From Cellulomonas wangsupingiae (GTDB lineage: Bacteria > Actinomycetota > Actinomycetes > Actinomycetales > Cellulomonadaceae), in assembly GCF_024508275.1 (NCBI RefSeq), contig NZ_CP101989.1, positions 682,001 through 746,000 on the forward strand: DNA of 64,000 nt. Reading direction: 5' to 3'. The notes beneath the pieces were generated by a model. It was not told where the DNA came from and made no database searches. It saw only the letters and a program-made list of their open reading frames with translations. The position numbers and the translations under genes are program-made. How positions within the stretch are numbered: position 1 is the first letter of the stretch; the number at the start of each line of letters is the position of its first letter. Shown piece by piece: positions 35,819 to 44,003 of the stretch.

Positions 35819-37941
35819 TGGAGCGGATCGGTCTGACGCCGGGGTCGGAGATCGGGGGGTACACCGTCGTCGCGCCGCTGGGCTCCGGGGGCATGGGGAC
35901 CGTGTACCGGGCGGTCGACGGCGGCGGGGACGCCGTGGCGCTCAAGCTGCTGCACCCGCACGTCGGGTCCGACGCGGTCGTGCGCACCCGGCTCATGCGC
36001 GAGGTCGCCGCGCTGCAGCGCCTGCGGCACCCCGCGGTCGCGGCGGTGCTGGACGCGGAGGCCGACTCGACGGAGGCCTTCCTCGTCACCGAGCTCGTCG
36101 CCGGGGACACGCTGACCGAGCACGTGCGCGAGCGCGGCACGCTCGACGCGGCCGACCTGCTGACCCTCGCCGAAGGCCTGCGCTCCGCGCTCGCGGCCGT
36201 CCACGCGGCAGGCGTCGTGCACCGGGACCTCAAGCCGTCCAACGTGCTGGTCACCGACGACGGCCCCGTGCTGATCGACTTCGGCCTCGCGCAGGGCGTC
36301 GACGACGACGCCGACCTGACGTCCGCCGGCTTCGTCCTGGGCACCCCGGGCTACCTCGCGCCCGAGCTGCTCGACGGGTGCGAGCCCAGCCCCGCCACCG
36401 ACCTGTGGGGCTGGGCGGCGCTGCTCGCCTTCGCCGCGACGGGCCGCGACCCCTTCGGCTCCCGCCCGCTCGAGGCGGTGCTCGCCCGGGCGCGGTCCGG
36501 CGAGGTGGACCTCGAGGGCGTCGGGCCGCTGACCGCCGCTGCCATCGCCGGCGCGCTGCGCCCCGACCCGACCGAGCGGACGGATCCCGAGGACGTCGTC
36601 GCGGCGCTGCGGACCGTCGCGGCGGAGGGCGACCTGCCGGTGGGCGCGGCGGCGACGCTCGTGCTCGAGGGCGGGGGAGCGTTCGGTGCGGCCGCAGCCG
36701 CCGCGGGGGTCGCAGGTGCCGCGGCGGGTGCCGGGCCCGCCGGCGGCACGGACGAGGACGACGCCGACGGTGAGGACCCGGACGGCGAGGACGTGGACGG
36801 CGAGGACGACGTCGACCTCGACGGCGAGGACGTGGACGACGAGGCGCTCGACGAGGACGTGGACGACGACGCCCTCGACGACGAGGACGTGGACGACGAC
36901 GCCCTCGACGACGAGGACGACGAGGCGCTCGACGACGACGGGGCGGGTGCGGACGAGGAGGACCTCGACGACGACGCCCTCGACGACGACGCCCTCGACG
37001 ACGGGTGGGAGGAGGACGAGCTCGCCACCGAGGCGGTCGCGCGCCCGCTCTCGCCGCAGGACTCGCTGCGGACGGTCGCCGTGGGCACGTCCGCGGCGGC
37101 CGCCGCCGTCGCCCCGCCGCCCGTCGTCGCACCGGCGGAGGCCCCGGTGCGGGACGGGCACACCGTCGCCGTCCCGGTGCGCCGCGCGACCCCGCCCGTC
37201 CCGCCGCCGCCTCCCGCGGACCTCGACGAGGAGGAGGGCGACCTCGACGACCCGGACGGCGTCGACTGGCTCGAGGACGACCTCGAGCGCTCCGAGGTCC
37301 CCGACGACGAGGGCTCGGGGTACGTCCGTCCCCCCGCACGCCGCCGCTGGGGGTCGATGCTCGCGATCGGTCTCGTGGTCGCGCTCGCGGGCATGCTCCA
37401 CCCCGCCCTCACCCTGGCCGTCGTGCTCGTGCTCGTCGTCGTCGTGCGGACCGTCGGGGCCACGGTCGAGGCGATGCACACCCGCCGCGAGCGCCGTGGT
37501 GTGCGCCGGTCGGACGTGCTGGTGGCGTGGACGTCGACCCCCTGGTACCTGCTCCGCTCGGTGCTCGCCGTGCTGCCGGCCCTCCTCGTGGGCGGTGCCG
37601 TGGCCCTCATCGCCGGCGGCCTGGGCTGGTGGGCGATGGGGTCGGGGCGCTGGGAGATCGACGGGTCCCCGCCCGGCAGCGAGCCGCGCGGGGTCCCGGC
37701 CGTGTTCGTCGTCGGTGCGCTCGTGCTCGTCGTGGTCGTGTTCCTCTGGTGGGGTCCGCTGTCGCGGATGACGCGCACCGGTGCACGCCGCACGCTCGCC
37801 GCGGTGGCGCCGGGCCCCGTCGGTGCGCTCGTGGTCGTGGTGCTCGCGCTGGTCGGTGCCGTTCTGCTGGCCAACGCCCTGCTCGGGGGGGCGCCGATCA
37901 CGTGGTGGCCGCTGCCCACGCCGACGCTCCCCGTGCCCTGA
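35818..37941 (+). CDS. Serine/threonine protein kinase with acidic linker and C-terminal membrane domain
   Basis: 707 aa. The Hanks-type kinase (residues 10-270) is complete: glycine loop [10 protein letters not shown], Lys43, catalytic HRDLKPSN (135-142), DFG (154-156), GTPGYLAPE (175-183). Residues 311-400 are an extreme Asp/Glu tract with repeated [11 protein letters not shown] units, then a Pro/Val-rich linker, a second acidic stretch (468-500), and about four to five membrane helices (515-540, 580-605, 627-645, 669-692) at the C terminus. Unlike PknB there is no PASTA sensor domain. The kinase should be cytoplasmic and membrane-tethered. Substrates are unknown. Divergent from otsA; leaderless start. 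Confidence 0.92.
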   Translation: MERIGLTPGSEIGGYTVVAPLGSGGMGTVYRAVDGGGDAVALKLLHPHVGSDAVVRTRLMREVAALQRLRHPAVAAVLDAEADSTEAFLVTELVAGDTLTEHVRERGTLDAADLLTLAEGLRSALAAVHAAGVVHRDLKPSNVLVTDDGPVLIDFGLAQGVDDDADLTSAGFVLGTPGYLAPELLDGCEPSPATDLWGWAALLAFAATGRDPFGSRPLEAVLARARSGEVDLEGVGPLTAAAIAGALRPDPTERTDPEDVVAALRTVAAEGDLPVGAAATLVLEGGGAFGAAAAAAGVAGAAAGAGPAGGTDEDDADGEDPDGEDVDGEDDVDLDGEDVDDEALDEDVDDDALDDEDVDDDALDDEDDEALDDDGAGADEEDLDDDALDDDALDDGWEEDELATEAVARPLSPQDSLRTVAVGTSAAAAAVAPPPVVAPAEAPVRDGHTVAVPVRRATPPVPPPPPADLDEEEGDLDDPDGVDWLEDDLERSEVPDDEGSGYVRPPARRRWGSMLAIGLVVALAGMLHPALTLAVVLVLVVVVRTVGATVEAMHTRRERRGVRRSDVLVAWTSTPWYLLRSVLAVLPALLVGGAVALIAGGLGWWAMGSGRWEIDGSPPGSEPRGVPAVFVVGALVLVVVVFLWWGPLSRMTRTGARRTLAAVAPGPVGALVVVVLALVGAVLLANALLGGAPITWWPLPTPTLPVP
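36748..37017 (+). repeat. Coding tandem repeat: acidic tract of the Ser/Thr kinase
   Basis: About 270 bp of GACGAC/GAGGAC-type codons encode residues 311-400. The unit GACGACGCCCTCGACGACG recurs around 36862, 36895 and 36970. Slippage within this minisatellite would change tract length in multiples of three. Confidence 0.75.
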
Positions 37942-38003
37942 CCCTCGCGGTCACCCGCGCGTGCCCTGTCCCGGCCGAGCGTGACCCCGTGCGCGGGTGC
38001 CCC

Positions 38004-38016
38004 TACCCTTGTCGCG
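38004..38016 (+). promoter_or_regulatory. -10 element of a leaderless transcript (small membrane protein)
   Basis: TACCCT (38004-38009) lies 12 nt before the GTG at 38016. Confidence 0.5.
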
Positions 38017-38522
38017 TGCGTGCGACATGGACGGAGCGGGCCACGGGCCCCGTCGGCCGGCGCGCCCACCTCCTGGGCGCGCTCGGTGCGCTGCTCGCGC
38101 TCGCGTCCGTGGTGATCGGCGTGCAGGGTCGTGTCCTGCTGCACCAGTGCGTGGTGGCCGAGGGCCCGCTCGCCGCGCTCGGGCTGCGGATGGCCGTGCT
38201 GCGGTCGGCGTCCGAGTGCCCGGACGGGACGCTCGGGCTGGGTGCGGCCTCGCACGGCGCGGTCCTGCTGCTGAGCGTCGCGGTCCCCGTCGTCGCCACC
38301 CACGTGCTGCTCGCGGCCTGCGGGCTCGGCCTGGGTGTCGCGGCGCGCAGGGCCGCGGGCGTCGTCCGTGAGCTGCTCGCCTCGCGCCTCGTGCCCGCGG
38401 TGGCCGTGCCGGTGCCGGTGCTGACGGCCCGGCCGGCCGCGCCGACGTCGCTGGTGGCCGTGCTCGTGCGGCACGACCGCGGCCACGACCCGGCACGGCC
38501 GCGCCGGGGTCCGCCGCGCTGA
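38016..38522 (+). CDS. Small membrane protein of unknown function
   Basis: 168 aa from the GTG at 38016. It has two clear hydrophobic helices: LLGALGALLALASVVIGVQG (near residues 18-37) and AVLLLSVAVPVVATHVLLAACGLG (near residues 85-110), with a short extracytoplasmic loop containing two cysteines (HQCVV and SECPDG) that could form a disulfide. The C terminus is basic and disordered. It precedes the DsbA-like protein gene by 68 nt, so a redox partner relationship is conceivable but only positional. No family recognised. The leaderless start and good third-position GC support it. Confidence 0.75.
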   Translation: MRATWTERATGPVGRRAHLLGALGALLALASVVIGVQGRVLLHQCVVAEGPLAALGLRMAVLRSASECPDGTLGLGAASHGAVLLLSVAVPVVATHVLLAACGLGLGVAARRAAGVVRELLASRLVPAVAVPVPVLTARPAAPTSLVAVLVRHDRGHDPARPRRGPPR

Positions 38523-38590
38523 CGCGCGTCCCCGCGCAGCCGCCCGCATCCCCCGCCGGTCCCGGACCGGCCCTCGACCCAGGAGCACCC

Positions 38591-39511
38591 ATGCCCACGA
38601 ACGACCCCCGACCCACCAAGACCCAGCGGCGCGAGGACGCGCGCGCCAAGGCGCTCGCGATGCGCCAGGAGCAGGAGCGCAAGGCCAAGCGGACCCGGAT
38701 GCTCGCGATCGGCGGGCTGCTCGCCGCCGTCCTGGTGCTCGCCGGCGTCATCTTCGCGATCGTCCGGCAGGGCCAGGCCAACGCCGAGGCGTACGGCGAC
38801 GTCGTCTACGCCGGCGGAGCCCAGGAGGCCGTCGCGCCGTCCTTGGAGGACGTGGAGGCGCCGGCCGCGGCCGACGCCACCGGCGGCATCCCGATCAGTG
38901 CCGCGGGCGTCGGCGAGGCCGGCGGCGAGGACGACGTCGTCGTCGAGGTCTACTTCGACTTCATGTGCCCGTGGTGCGGCAAGTTCGACGCCGCCAACGC
39001 CGGTGAGCTCGAGGCCCTCGCGGCCGACGAGGGCGTGACGGTCGTCTACAAGAACATCGCGTTCCTCGACGGCAACTCGCAGGGCACGTTCTACTCGACG
39101 CGCGCCGCCAACGCGGCCGCCACGGTGGCCGCCGAGGCGCCCGAGCTCTACACCGACTTCGTCACCGCCCTGTACGCGAACCAGCCCGCCGAGGGCACCG
39201 AAGGGCTGAAGGACGCGAAGATCGCCGAGATCGCCACCGAGGTCGGCGTGCCGCAGGACGTCGTCGACACGTTCACCGAGACGGTCGACGGGACGTTCGA
39301 GGTCGGGTCCGGTGACGCGACCGAGTCGCGTGACGGCACGTGGCGTCGCTACGCGCCGTTCGTCGCGGCGACCACGCAGCAGGCGGGCGAGGACCTCGGT
39401 GGTCTGAGCACCCCGACCGTCCTCATCGACGGCGAGAAGTGGGAGGGCGACCTGTACACCCCCGGCCCGCTCACGCAGGCGGTCCTGGGGGCTGTCGCCG
39501 CCAAGGGCTGA
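38591..39511 (+). CDS. Membrane-anchored DsbA-family thiol-disulfide oxidoreductase
   Basis: 306 aa. A charged N-terminal tail (KTQRREDARAKALAMRQEQERKAKR) precedes one membrane helix (residues 38-58), putting the thioredoxin-like domain outside the cell. The active site is YFDFMCPWCGKFD with Cys126 and Cys129. The DsbA helical insertion follows, and the cis-Pro loop is seen in LSTPTVLIDGEKWEG. The layout matches actinobacterial thioredoxin_4/DsbA proteins that oxidise exported proteins. ATG 38591 with AGGAG upstream. A terminator and tRNA-Thr follow. Confidence 0.93.
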   Translation: MPTNDPRPTKTQRREDARAKALAMRQEQERKAKRTRMLAIGGLLAAVLVLAGVIFAIVRQGQANAEAYGDVVYAGGAQEAVAPSLEDVEAPAAADATGGIPISAAGVGEAGGEDDVVVEVYFDFMCPWCGKFDAANAGELEALAADEGVTVVYKNIAFLDGNSQGTFYSTRAANAAATVAAEAPELYTDFVTALYANQPAEGTEGLKDAKIAEIATEVGVPQDVVDTFTETVDGTFEVGSGDATESRDGTWRRYAPFVAATTQQAGEDLGGLSTPTVLIDGEKWEGDLYTPGPLTQAVLGAVAAKG

Positions 39512-39524
39512 CCCGACGCGCCCC

Positions 39525-39555
39525 GGGCGCCCGTCCCCGAGCGGGACGGGCGCCC
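39525..39555 (+). terminator. Terminator after the DsbA-like gene
   Basis: A perfect 13-bp stem GGGCGCCCGTCCC with the loop CGAGC, 13 nt after the stop codon and 32 nt before tRNA-Thr. Confidence 0.75.
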
Positions 39556-39587
39556 GCGGGCCGCACGGCCGGTAACCTGGCCGCCTC

Positions 39588-39664
39588 GCCTCCTTAGCTC
39601 AGCTGGCCAGAGCAGCTGTCTTGTAAACAGCAGGTCGTCGGTTCGAATCCGACAGGGGGCTCCA
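39588..39664 (+). tRNA. tRNA-Thr(TGT)
   Basis: A 7-bp acceptor stem GCCTCCT/AGGGGGC, D arm with TTAGCTCAGCTGGCCAGAGC, anticodon stem GCTGT/ACAGC with the 7-nt loop CTTGTAA (anticodon TGT at 39622-39624), and the T-arm motif GGTTCGAATCC. Discriminator T and genome-encoded CCA (39662-39664) are present. It reads ACA/ACG/ACU Thr codons. No neighbouring tRNA or att-like duplication of the 3' end was seen in the window. Confidence 0.95.
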
Positions 39665-39716
39665 CCTGCAGCGCCGGCCCGCAGGCCGCGCCCGCTCCTG
39701 ATCGGACATTCAGGTG

Positions 39717-39746
39717 TTGACGGGCGGAACGGCAGTTCCCTAGCAT
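39717..39746 (+). promoter_or_regulatory. Promoter of the surface esterase operon
   Basis: TTGACG (39717-39722), an 18-bp spacer and TAGCAT (39741-39746). The leader would be about 130 nt and contains AT-rich CCGGTTTTATCGATAC. The rest of the gap (39665-39880) holds no ORF. Confidence 0.5.
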
Positions 39747-39880
39747 TCCCTCACCACCCGGTTTTATCGATACAGCCAACGGCGGCTGTCGGGGCGCGGA
39801 CCGGCTCGCGAGGCCGCAGGCGCGGCGGGCGGCGGTGCGCCGGCGACCATCGCCGGCGCGTTCTGGGGGAAGAGGAATCG

Positions 39881-42580
39881 ATGGCGATGACTCAAGCAGG
39901 CTCAGGAGGTCCGGCCGCGCGCTGGACCGCGATCGTCGCGGCGGCGGCGGCCACAGGGGCGGGGGTCCTGGCCGTGGTGCCTGGCGCCGCTGCCGACCCG
40001 GGCGACGCGCCCGCGCCGGACCCGTGGGTGTCCGTGGCCGACGGCTACCACCGGGTCACGGTGCCGCAGGCCGCGGCTCACGAGATCATCGGCGGGACGC
40101 CCGCGCGGCTCGAGCTCGAGGGGAACATCGGACCGAACGGGACCTGGGCGCGTCTTGCGATGGACCCGAGCGGCGACACGTACCCAGGTGGCTTCGGCCC
40201 GCTCGCGCCCGGGCTCTACGTGTACGAGTACACGGCGACCATGCCGGACCTGTCCCAGGTCAGGTTCAAGGAGCCGAGCAGCCCGGTGGCGGTGACGTCG
40301 CACCCCACGTGGAACACGATCTTCGTCCCCGGCGAGTCCGTGCAGTGGATGAGCGACCTGCCCGCCGGCGGCGCCGTCGCGCCCATGACGTACGACAGCG
40401 ACGTCACCGGCGGCGAGCGGTCCGCACTGGTGTGGACGCCGCCGGGCTACGACGCCGACCGCGCCGAGGCGTACCCCGTCCTGTACCTGCTCGCCGACGA
40501 GGCGCAGACCGCGCAGGAGTGGGCCGAGCTCGGCCGCGCCCCGCAGATCCTCGACAACCTCGCCGCCGAGGGCGCGCTCGAGCCGATGGTCGTCGTCATG
40601 GCCGACGTCGACGTCGACGACCCGGTCTCCGAGCTCGTCGACAACCTGGTCGTCGCCAGCCGCGAGCGGCTCAACGTGACGGACCGGCCCGCGCACCAGG
40701 CGGTCGCGGGCATCGGCACCGGTGCCACGACCGCGCTGCAGGCGCTCGTGGCCGGGCCGGGGGAGTTCGCGGCCGTCGGCTCGTTCTCGGGTGCGCTCGA
40801 CACCCCGATCGACGCGGCCACCGCCCAGGAGATCGACGAGGGCACGGATCTGCTGCGGCTCTACGTCGGCAACGAGCTCGACCCCGCCCACAACGACACG
40901 TACGACCTGGTGCAGCGGTTCGCCGCGGCCGGTGTCGACGTCGAGGTCGACGGCGTCAACCCCGAGTCGGGCGGCACGTGGGACTCGTGGCGCGAGAACC
41001 TGCGGGACTTCGCGTCCCGCGCGTTCCGCGGGTCGGACGGCGCGCCGTCGCCCGGGCACCGCCCGCTCGACGGCCGCTACACCCCGCCCGCGGTGGGCTC
41101 GGTGGACCGGCCGCACGTCGACGAGAACGGCATCGTCACCTTCGAGACGGGGACCCAGTGGGCCGACGCCCGCGAGGTCACCGTCTGGGCGAACTGGGCG
41201 CCGAACGGCGCCTGGTTCCGGGTCCCGATGACCAAGGTCGGCGACCGGTGGCGGGTCACCGTCGGGCCGCTGGACGGCTACTACTACTACCGGTACGTCG
41301 TCGACGGGGTGGACCACAAGGACCCCGCCGACACCGAGACGACGCTCACCGGCGTGACGCCGCTGTTCGTCCCCGGGGAGACGGACCACATGTACGCCGA
41401 CGCGCCCGTCGGTGAGCGTGGACGCGTCTCGACGCTCGCGTACGACAGCGCCGTCGCCGGTGAGGAGCGCAAGGCGCTGGTGTGGACGCCGCCCGGCTAC
41501 GACGCCGACCGCGCCGAGCCGTACCCGGTGCTCTACCTCAACCACGGCGGCGGACAGAGCTACGGCGACTGGATCGAGACCGGTCGGGCCGCCCAGATCC
41601 TCGACAACCACTACCGCCAGGGCGCGATCGTCCCCATGGTGGTCGTCATGGGCAACGGCAACGTGCCCGACTTCCAGGCCGAGCTCTTCGACAACCTCAT
41701 GCCGGCCGTCGACGGGGCGTACCACGTGTCGTCCGAGCCCTCGCGAAGGGCCATGGCCGGCTTGTCCATGGGCGCCATGAACACGCTGTCGACGTGGTTC
41801 GCGCGGCCCGGGGAGTTCGCGTACGTCGGGGCGTTCAGCGGGTTCCTCTTCAGCTACCCGCCGACGGACGTCGCCGCGATGAACGCCGGGACGAAGCTGG
41901 CGCGCATCTACACCGGTGACACCACCGACTTCACGTACAGCTTCACGATGGGGCTCGTCGACGTGCTGAAGGAGCGCGGCATCGAGCACGAGTTCGCCGG
42001 GGTGACCGTCGGCCCGCACGGGTTCGACACCTGGATGCAGAACCTCGTCGACTTCCTGCCGCGCATCTTCCGGCCGGAGACGTCGGCGGGCATCCCCATC
42101 GAGGCGACCGTCGCGGAGGCGGAGAACGGCGTGCTCGCGCTGACGGTGGCCGACCACGGGCCGGCCGTCGTGCTCTCGCGGGCGACGAACGTCGGCGACC
42201 GGCTGCGCTCGGCCGGTGAGCTGCCGACCGTCACGGTCACCGACTCGCGGTCGGTGTCCCAGGCGGGCGCCTCCGGGTGGGCGGTCACGGGCCAGGGCTA
42301 CCGGTTCACCTCCGGCGTCGGCTCCTTCGGGGCCGACCGCCTCGGCTGGACGCCGCGCCTCGGCACCCAGCGCGAAGGGCTGGCGGCGGGCGGCCCGGTG
42401 TCGACGTCGATGAGCGCAGGGACAGGGCTCGCGGTCCCGGCCACGCTCGCCTCGGCGAACGCGCGGGGGCGCTTCGGGTCGGCCCCGGTGGGGGCGGACC
42501 TCGTCCTCGACGTGCCCGTCGACACCGCGCCCGGCACGTACACCGGGACGCTCACGCTGTCCCTGTTCCCGGTCGACTGA
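39881..42580 (+). CDS. Secreted tandem esterase (esterase-D/feruloyl-esterase fold) with WxL-like C-terminal domain
   Basis: 899 aa. Signal peptide (residues 1-38), then an Ig-like E-set domain (48-155) and a first alpha/beta-hydrolase module (165-385). Another E-set (411-505) and a second hydrolase module (515-732) follow. The second keeps the nucleophile GLSMG (Ser629) and the His in GPHGFDTW (His713); the first has GIGTG (Ser replaced by Gly279) and lacks the His, so it is a pseudo-enzyme. The modules share long near-identical stretches such as LVWTPPGYDADRAE. The C-terminal 150 residues end in APGTYTGTLTLSL, with SGWAVTGQGYRF earlier, resembling a WxL cell-wall domain. The adjacent DUF916 gene supports that. 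Likely substrate is an ester-linked plant or cell-wall polysaccharide (inferred). Confidence 0.85.
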   Translation: MAMTQAGSGGPAARWTAIVAAAAATGAGVLAVVPGAAADPGDAPAPDPWVSVADGYHRVTVPQAAAHEIIGGTPARLELEGNIGPNGTWARLAMDPSGDTYPGGFGPLAPGLYVYEYTATMPDLSQVRFKEPSSPVAVTSHPTWNTIFVPGESVQWMSDLPAGGAVAPMTYDSDVTGGERSALVWTPPGYDADRAEAYPVLYLLADEAQTAQEWAELGRAPQILDNLAAEGALEPMVVVMADVDVDDPVSELVDNLVVASRERLNVTDRPAHQAVAGIGTGATTALQALVAGPGEFAAVGSFSGALDTPIDAATAQEIDEGTDLLRLYVGNELDPAHNDTYDLVQRFAAAGVDVEVDGVNPESGGTWDSWRENLRDFASRAFRGSDGAPSPGHRPLDGRYTPPAVGSVDRPHVDENGIVTFETGTQWADAREVTVWANWAPNGAWFRVPMTKVGDRWRVTVGPLDGYYYYRYVVDGVDHKDPADTETTLTGVTPLFVPGETDHMYADAPVGERGRVSTLAYDSAVAGEERKALVWTPPGYDADRAEPYPVLYLNHGGGQSYGDWIETGRAAQILDNHYRQGAIVPMVVVMGNGNVPDFQAELFDNLMPAVDGAYHVSSEPSRRAMAGLSMGAMNTLSTWFARPGEFAYVGAFSGFLFSYPPTDVAAMNAGTKLARIYTGDTTDFTYSFTMGLVDVLKERGIEHEFAGVTVGPHGFDTWMQNLVDFLPRIFRPETSAGIPIEATVAEAENGVLALTVADHGPAVVLSRATNVGDRLRSAGELPTVTVTDSRSVSQAGASGWAVTGQGYRFTSGVGSFGADRLGWTPRLGTQREGLAAGGPVSTSMSAGTGLAVPATLASANARGRFGSAPVGADLVLDVPVDTAPGTYTGTLTLSLFPVD

Positions 42581-42594
42581 CCGGACCGGAGCGA

Positions 42595-42633
42595 CCGCGT
42601 CGTGGCCGACCGGACCGGCCGGCCACGACGCGG
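42595..42633 (+). terminator. Hairpin between the esterase and DUF916 genes
   Basis: A perfect 13-bp stem CCGCGTCGTGGCC with a 13-nt loop. It ends 9 nt before the DUF916 ATG and directly abuts the GGGGGGA ribosome-binding site, so it may both attenuate transcription and restrict translation of the second gene. Confidence 0.55.
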
Positions 42634-42642
42634 GGGGACGAC

Positions 42643-43875
42643 ATGACGACGACGAGACGCGCGCGCGTGGCCGCGGCCGCGGTGACGGCCGCCGCCGTGC
42701 TCGGTGCCGCGGTGACGTGGACGGCGCCCGCCCACGCCGGTCCGCCGCTCGCCCTGGCGACCGACCCGGCGGCGGCCGACCCGGCGGCGGCCGACCCGGC
42801 GGCGGCCCCGGCCGGCACGCCGGGAGGGGTCACCTGGTCGGTCGAGCCGGCCGACGCGGCCGGCCCCGACGGCCGGGTGTCCCTGCGGCACGTCGTGGAC
42901 CCCGGCGGGGCGGTGTCCGACCACGTGACGGTCCGCAACTTCAGCGACCGGGCGGCGAGCTTCACGCTCTACCCGCACGACGGGGTCGTCAACGAGGAGG
43001 GGGCGTTCGACGTGCTGCCGGGCGACGAGCCCGTCACCCGCGCGGGCGCCTGGATCACGCTGGGGACGGTCGCCGGCGCGCAGGTCGTCGGCGACGGGCG
43101 GCTCCTGCTCGAGGTCCCGGCCGCGTCGGCCGTGGTCGTGCCCCTCGAGGTCGCCGTGCCCGACGACGCGACGCCCGGCGACCACGCCGCGGGCGTCGTG
43201 GCCGAGCTGGCACCGGCCGACGGCCAGGCCGTGCGGGTGGCCTCCCGTGTCGGCGTCCGCCTCCACCTGCGGGTGTCCGGTGACGTCGTCGCGTCCCTCG
43301 TGCCGCGCGACGTGCGGGCGACCTGGCGGCCCTCGTGGAACCCGTTCGCCCGTGGCACCGTACGGGTCACCTACGTCGTCGGGAACGCGGGCAACGTCCG
43401 CCTCGGCGCGGGCACCCGCACGACGCTCGGCGGGCCGTTCGGCGTGGGCGGGTCCGCCGCCGCGACGGAGGACGTGCGCGAGATCCTGCCCGGCGGGTCG
43501 ACGACCGTGACCGCGGACCTCGCGGCGTGGCCGCTGGTCCGCTCGGCGGGTCGCGTCGAGGTCGTCCCCGCGACGGTCGGCCAGGACCGGGTCGACGTCC
43601 CGCTGCCGGTCGCGCGGGCGTCGTACGCGGCGTGGACGCTGCCCTGGGCACAGCTCGCCCTGGTGCTCCTCGTGGGCGGCGGTGCGGTGCTCGTGCGCTG
43701 GTGGCGGCGGCGCGCGGCCGCGGGGGTGCAGGCGCGGATCGACGCCGCCGTGGCCCGGGCGCTCGTGGACGGTCGGGGCGGGGTCGACGCGGTCGACGCG
43801 GCCGACGGGCTCCCCGTGGGCGGCGCCGGCGGTGCGGCCACCGCGACACGCCCGCCGGATCGCCCGACGATCTGA
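42643..43875 (+). CDS. DUF916 (WxL-partner) cell-surface protein
   Basis: 410 aa. Signal peptide (1-32), a threefold DPAAA repeat (GACCCGGCGGCGGCC x3 at about 42765-42810), the DUF916 beta-sandwich with VEPADAAGPDGR, SDHVTVRNFSDRAASFTLYPHDGVV and ATPGDHAAGVVAEL, and a second Ig-like domain with VTYVVGNAGNVRLG. A C-terminal membrane helix (LPWAQLALVLLVGGGAVLVRWW) with an Arg-rich stop and a disordered cytoplasmic tail follows. DUF916/DUF3324 proteins anchor and scaffold WxL-domain proteins on Gram-positive walls. It follows the WxL-like esterase by 62 nt, so the two probably form a surface complex. Confidence 0.88.
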   Translation: MTTTRRARVAAAAVTAAAVLGAAVTWTAPAHAGPPLALATDPAAADPAAADPAAAPAGTPGGVTWSVEPADAAGPDGRVSLRHVVDPGGAVSDHVTVRNFSDRAASFTLYPHDGVVNEEGAFDVLPGDEPVTRAGAWITLGTVAGAQVVGDGRLLLEVPAASAVVVPLEVAVPDDATPGDHAAGVVAELAPADGQAVRVASRVGVRLHLRVSGDVVASLVPRDVRATWRPSWNPFARGTVRVTYVVGNAGNVRLGAGTRTTLGGPFGVGGSAAATEDVREILPGGSTTVTADLAAWPLVRSAGRVEVVPATVGQDRVDVPLPVARASYAAWTLPWAQLALVLLVGGGAVLVRWWRRRAAAGVQARIDAAVARALVDGRGGVDAVDAADGLPVGGAGGAATATRPPDRPTI

Positions 43876-43937
43876 GGGACTGCCGCCGCTCGTGGGGCGG
43901 GGTCGTCCGTCTGGTCGGGACCATGGTCCTCCGTACC

Positions 43938-43981
43938 CCACATCTGGTGGTCGATGCTCCTGCGTGCACCACATGTTGTGG
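43938..43981 (+). promoter_or_regulatory. Two NrdR boxes upstream of nrdD
   Basis: CCACATCTGGTGG (43938-43950) and CCACATGTTGTGG (43969-43981) are imperfect palindromes whose starts are exactly 31 bp (three helical turns) apart, the geometry known for NrdR sites. They match the actinobacterial NrdR core CNACATCTNGTG closely. The second box ends 22 nt before the nrdD ATG. Confidence 0.8.
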
Positions 43982-44003
43982 ATGCGACGGGAGGAGCAGT
44001 CAG

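Noticed and set aside
34231..37479. A 1082-aa minus-strand frame across otsA and the kinase gene
   Set aside because: Low-complexity antisense of two well-defined genes; long open antisense frames are expected at this GC content.
36251..38588. Minus-strand frames over the acidic kinase region, rich in Ser
   Set aside because: Ser-rich antisense translation of GAC/GAG repeats. No start context and no domains.
39588..39664. tRNA as a phage or integrative-element attachment site
   Set aside because: No integrase and no downstream repeat of the tRNA 3' end was found in the next kilobases; the following genes are ordinary surface proteins.
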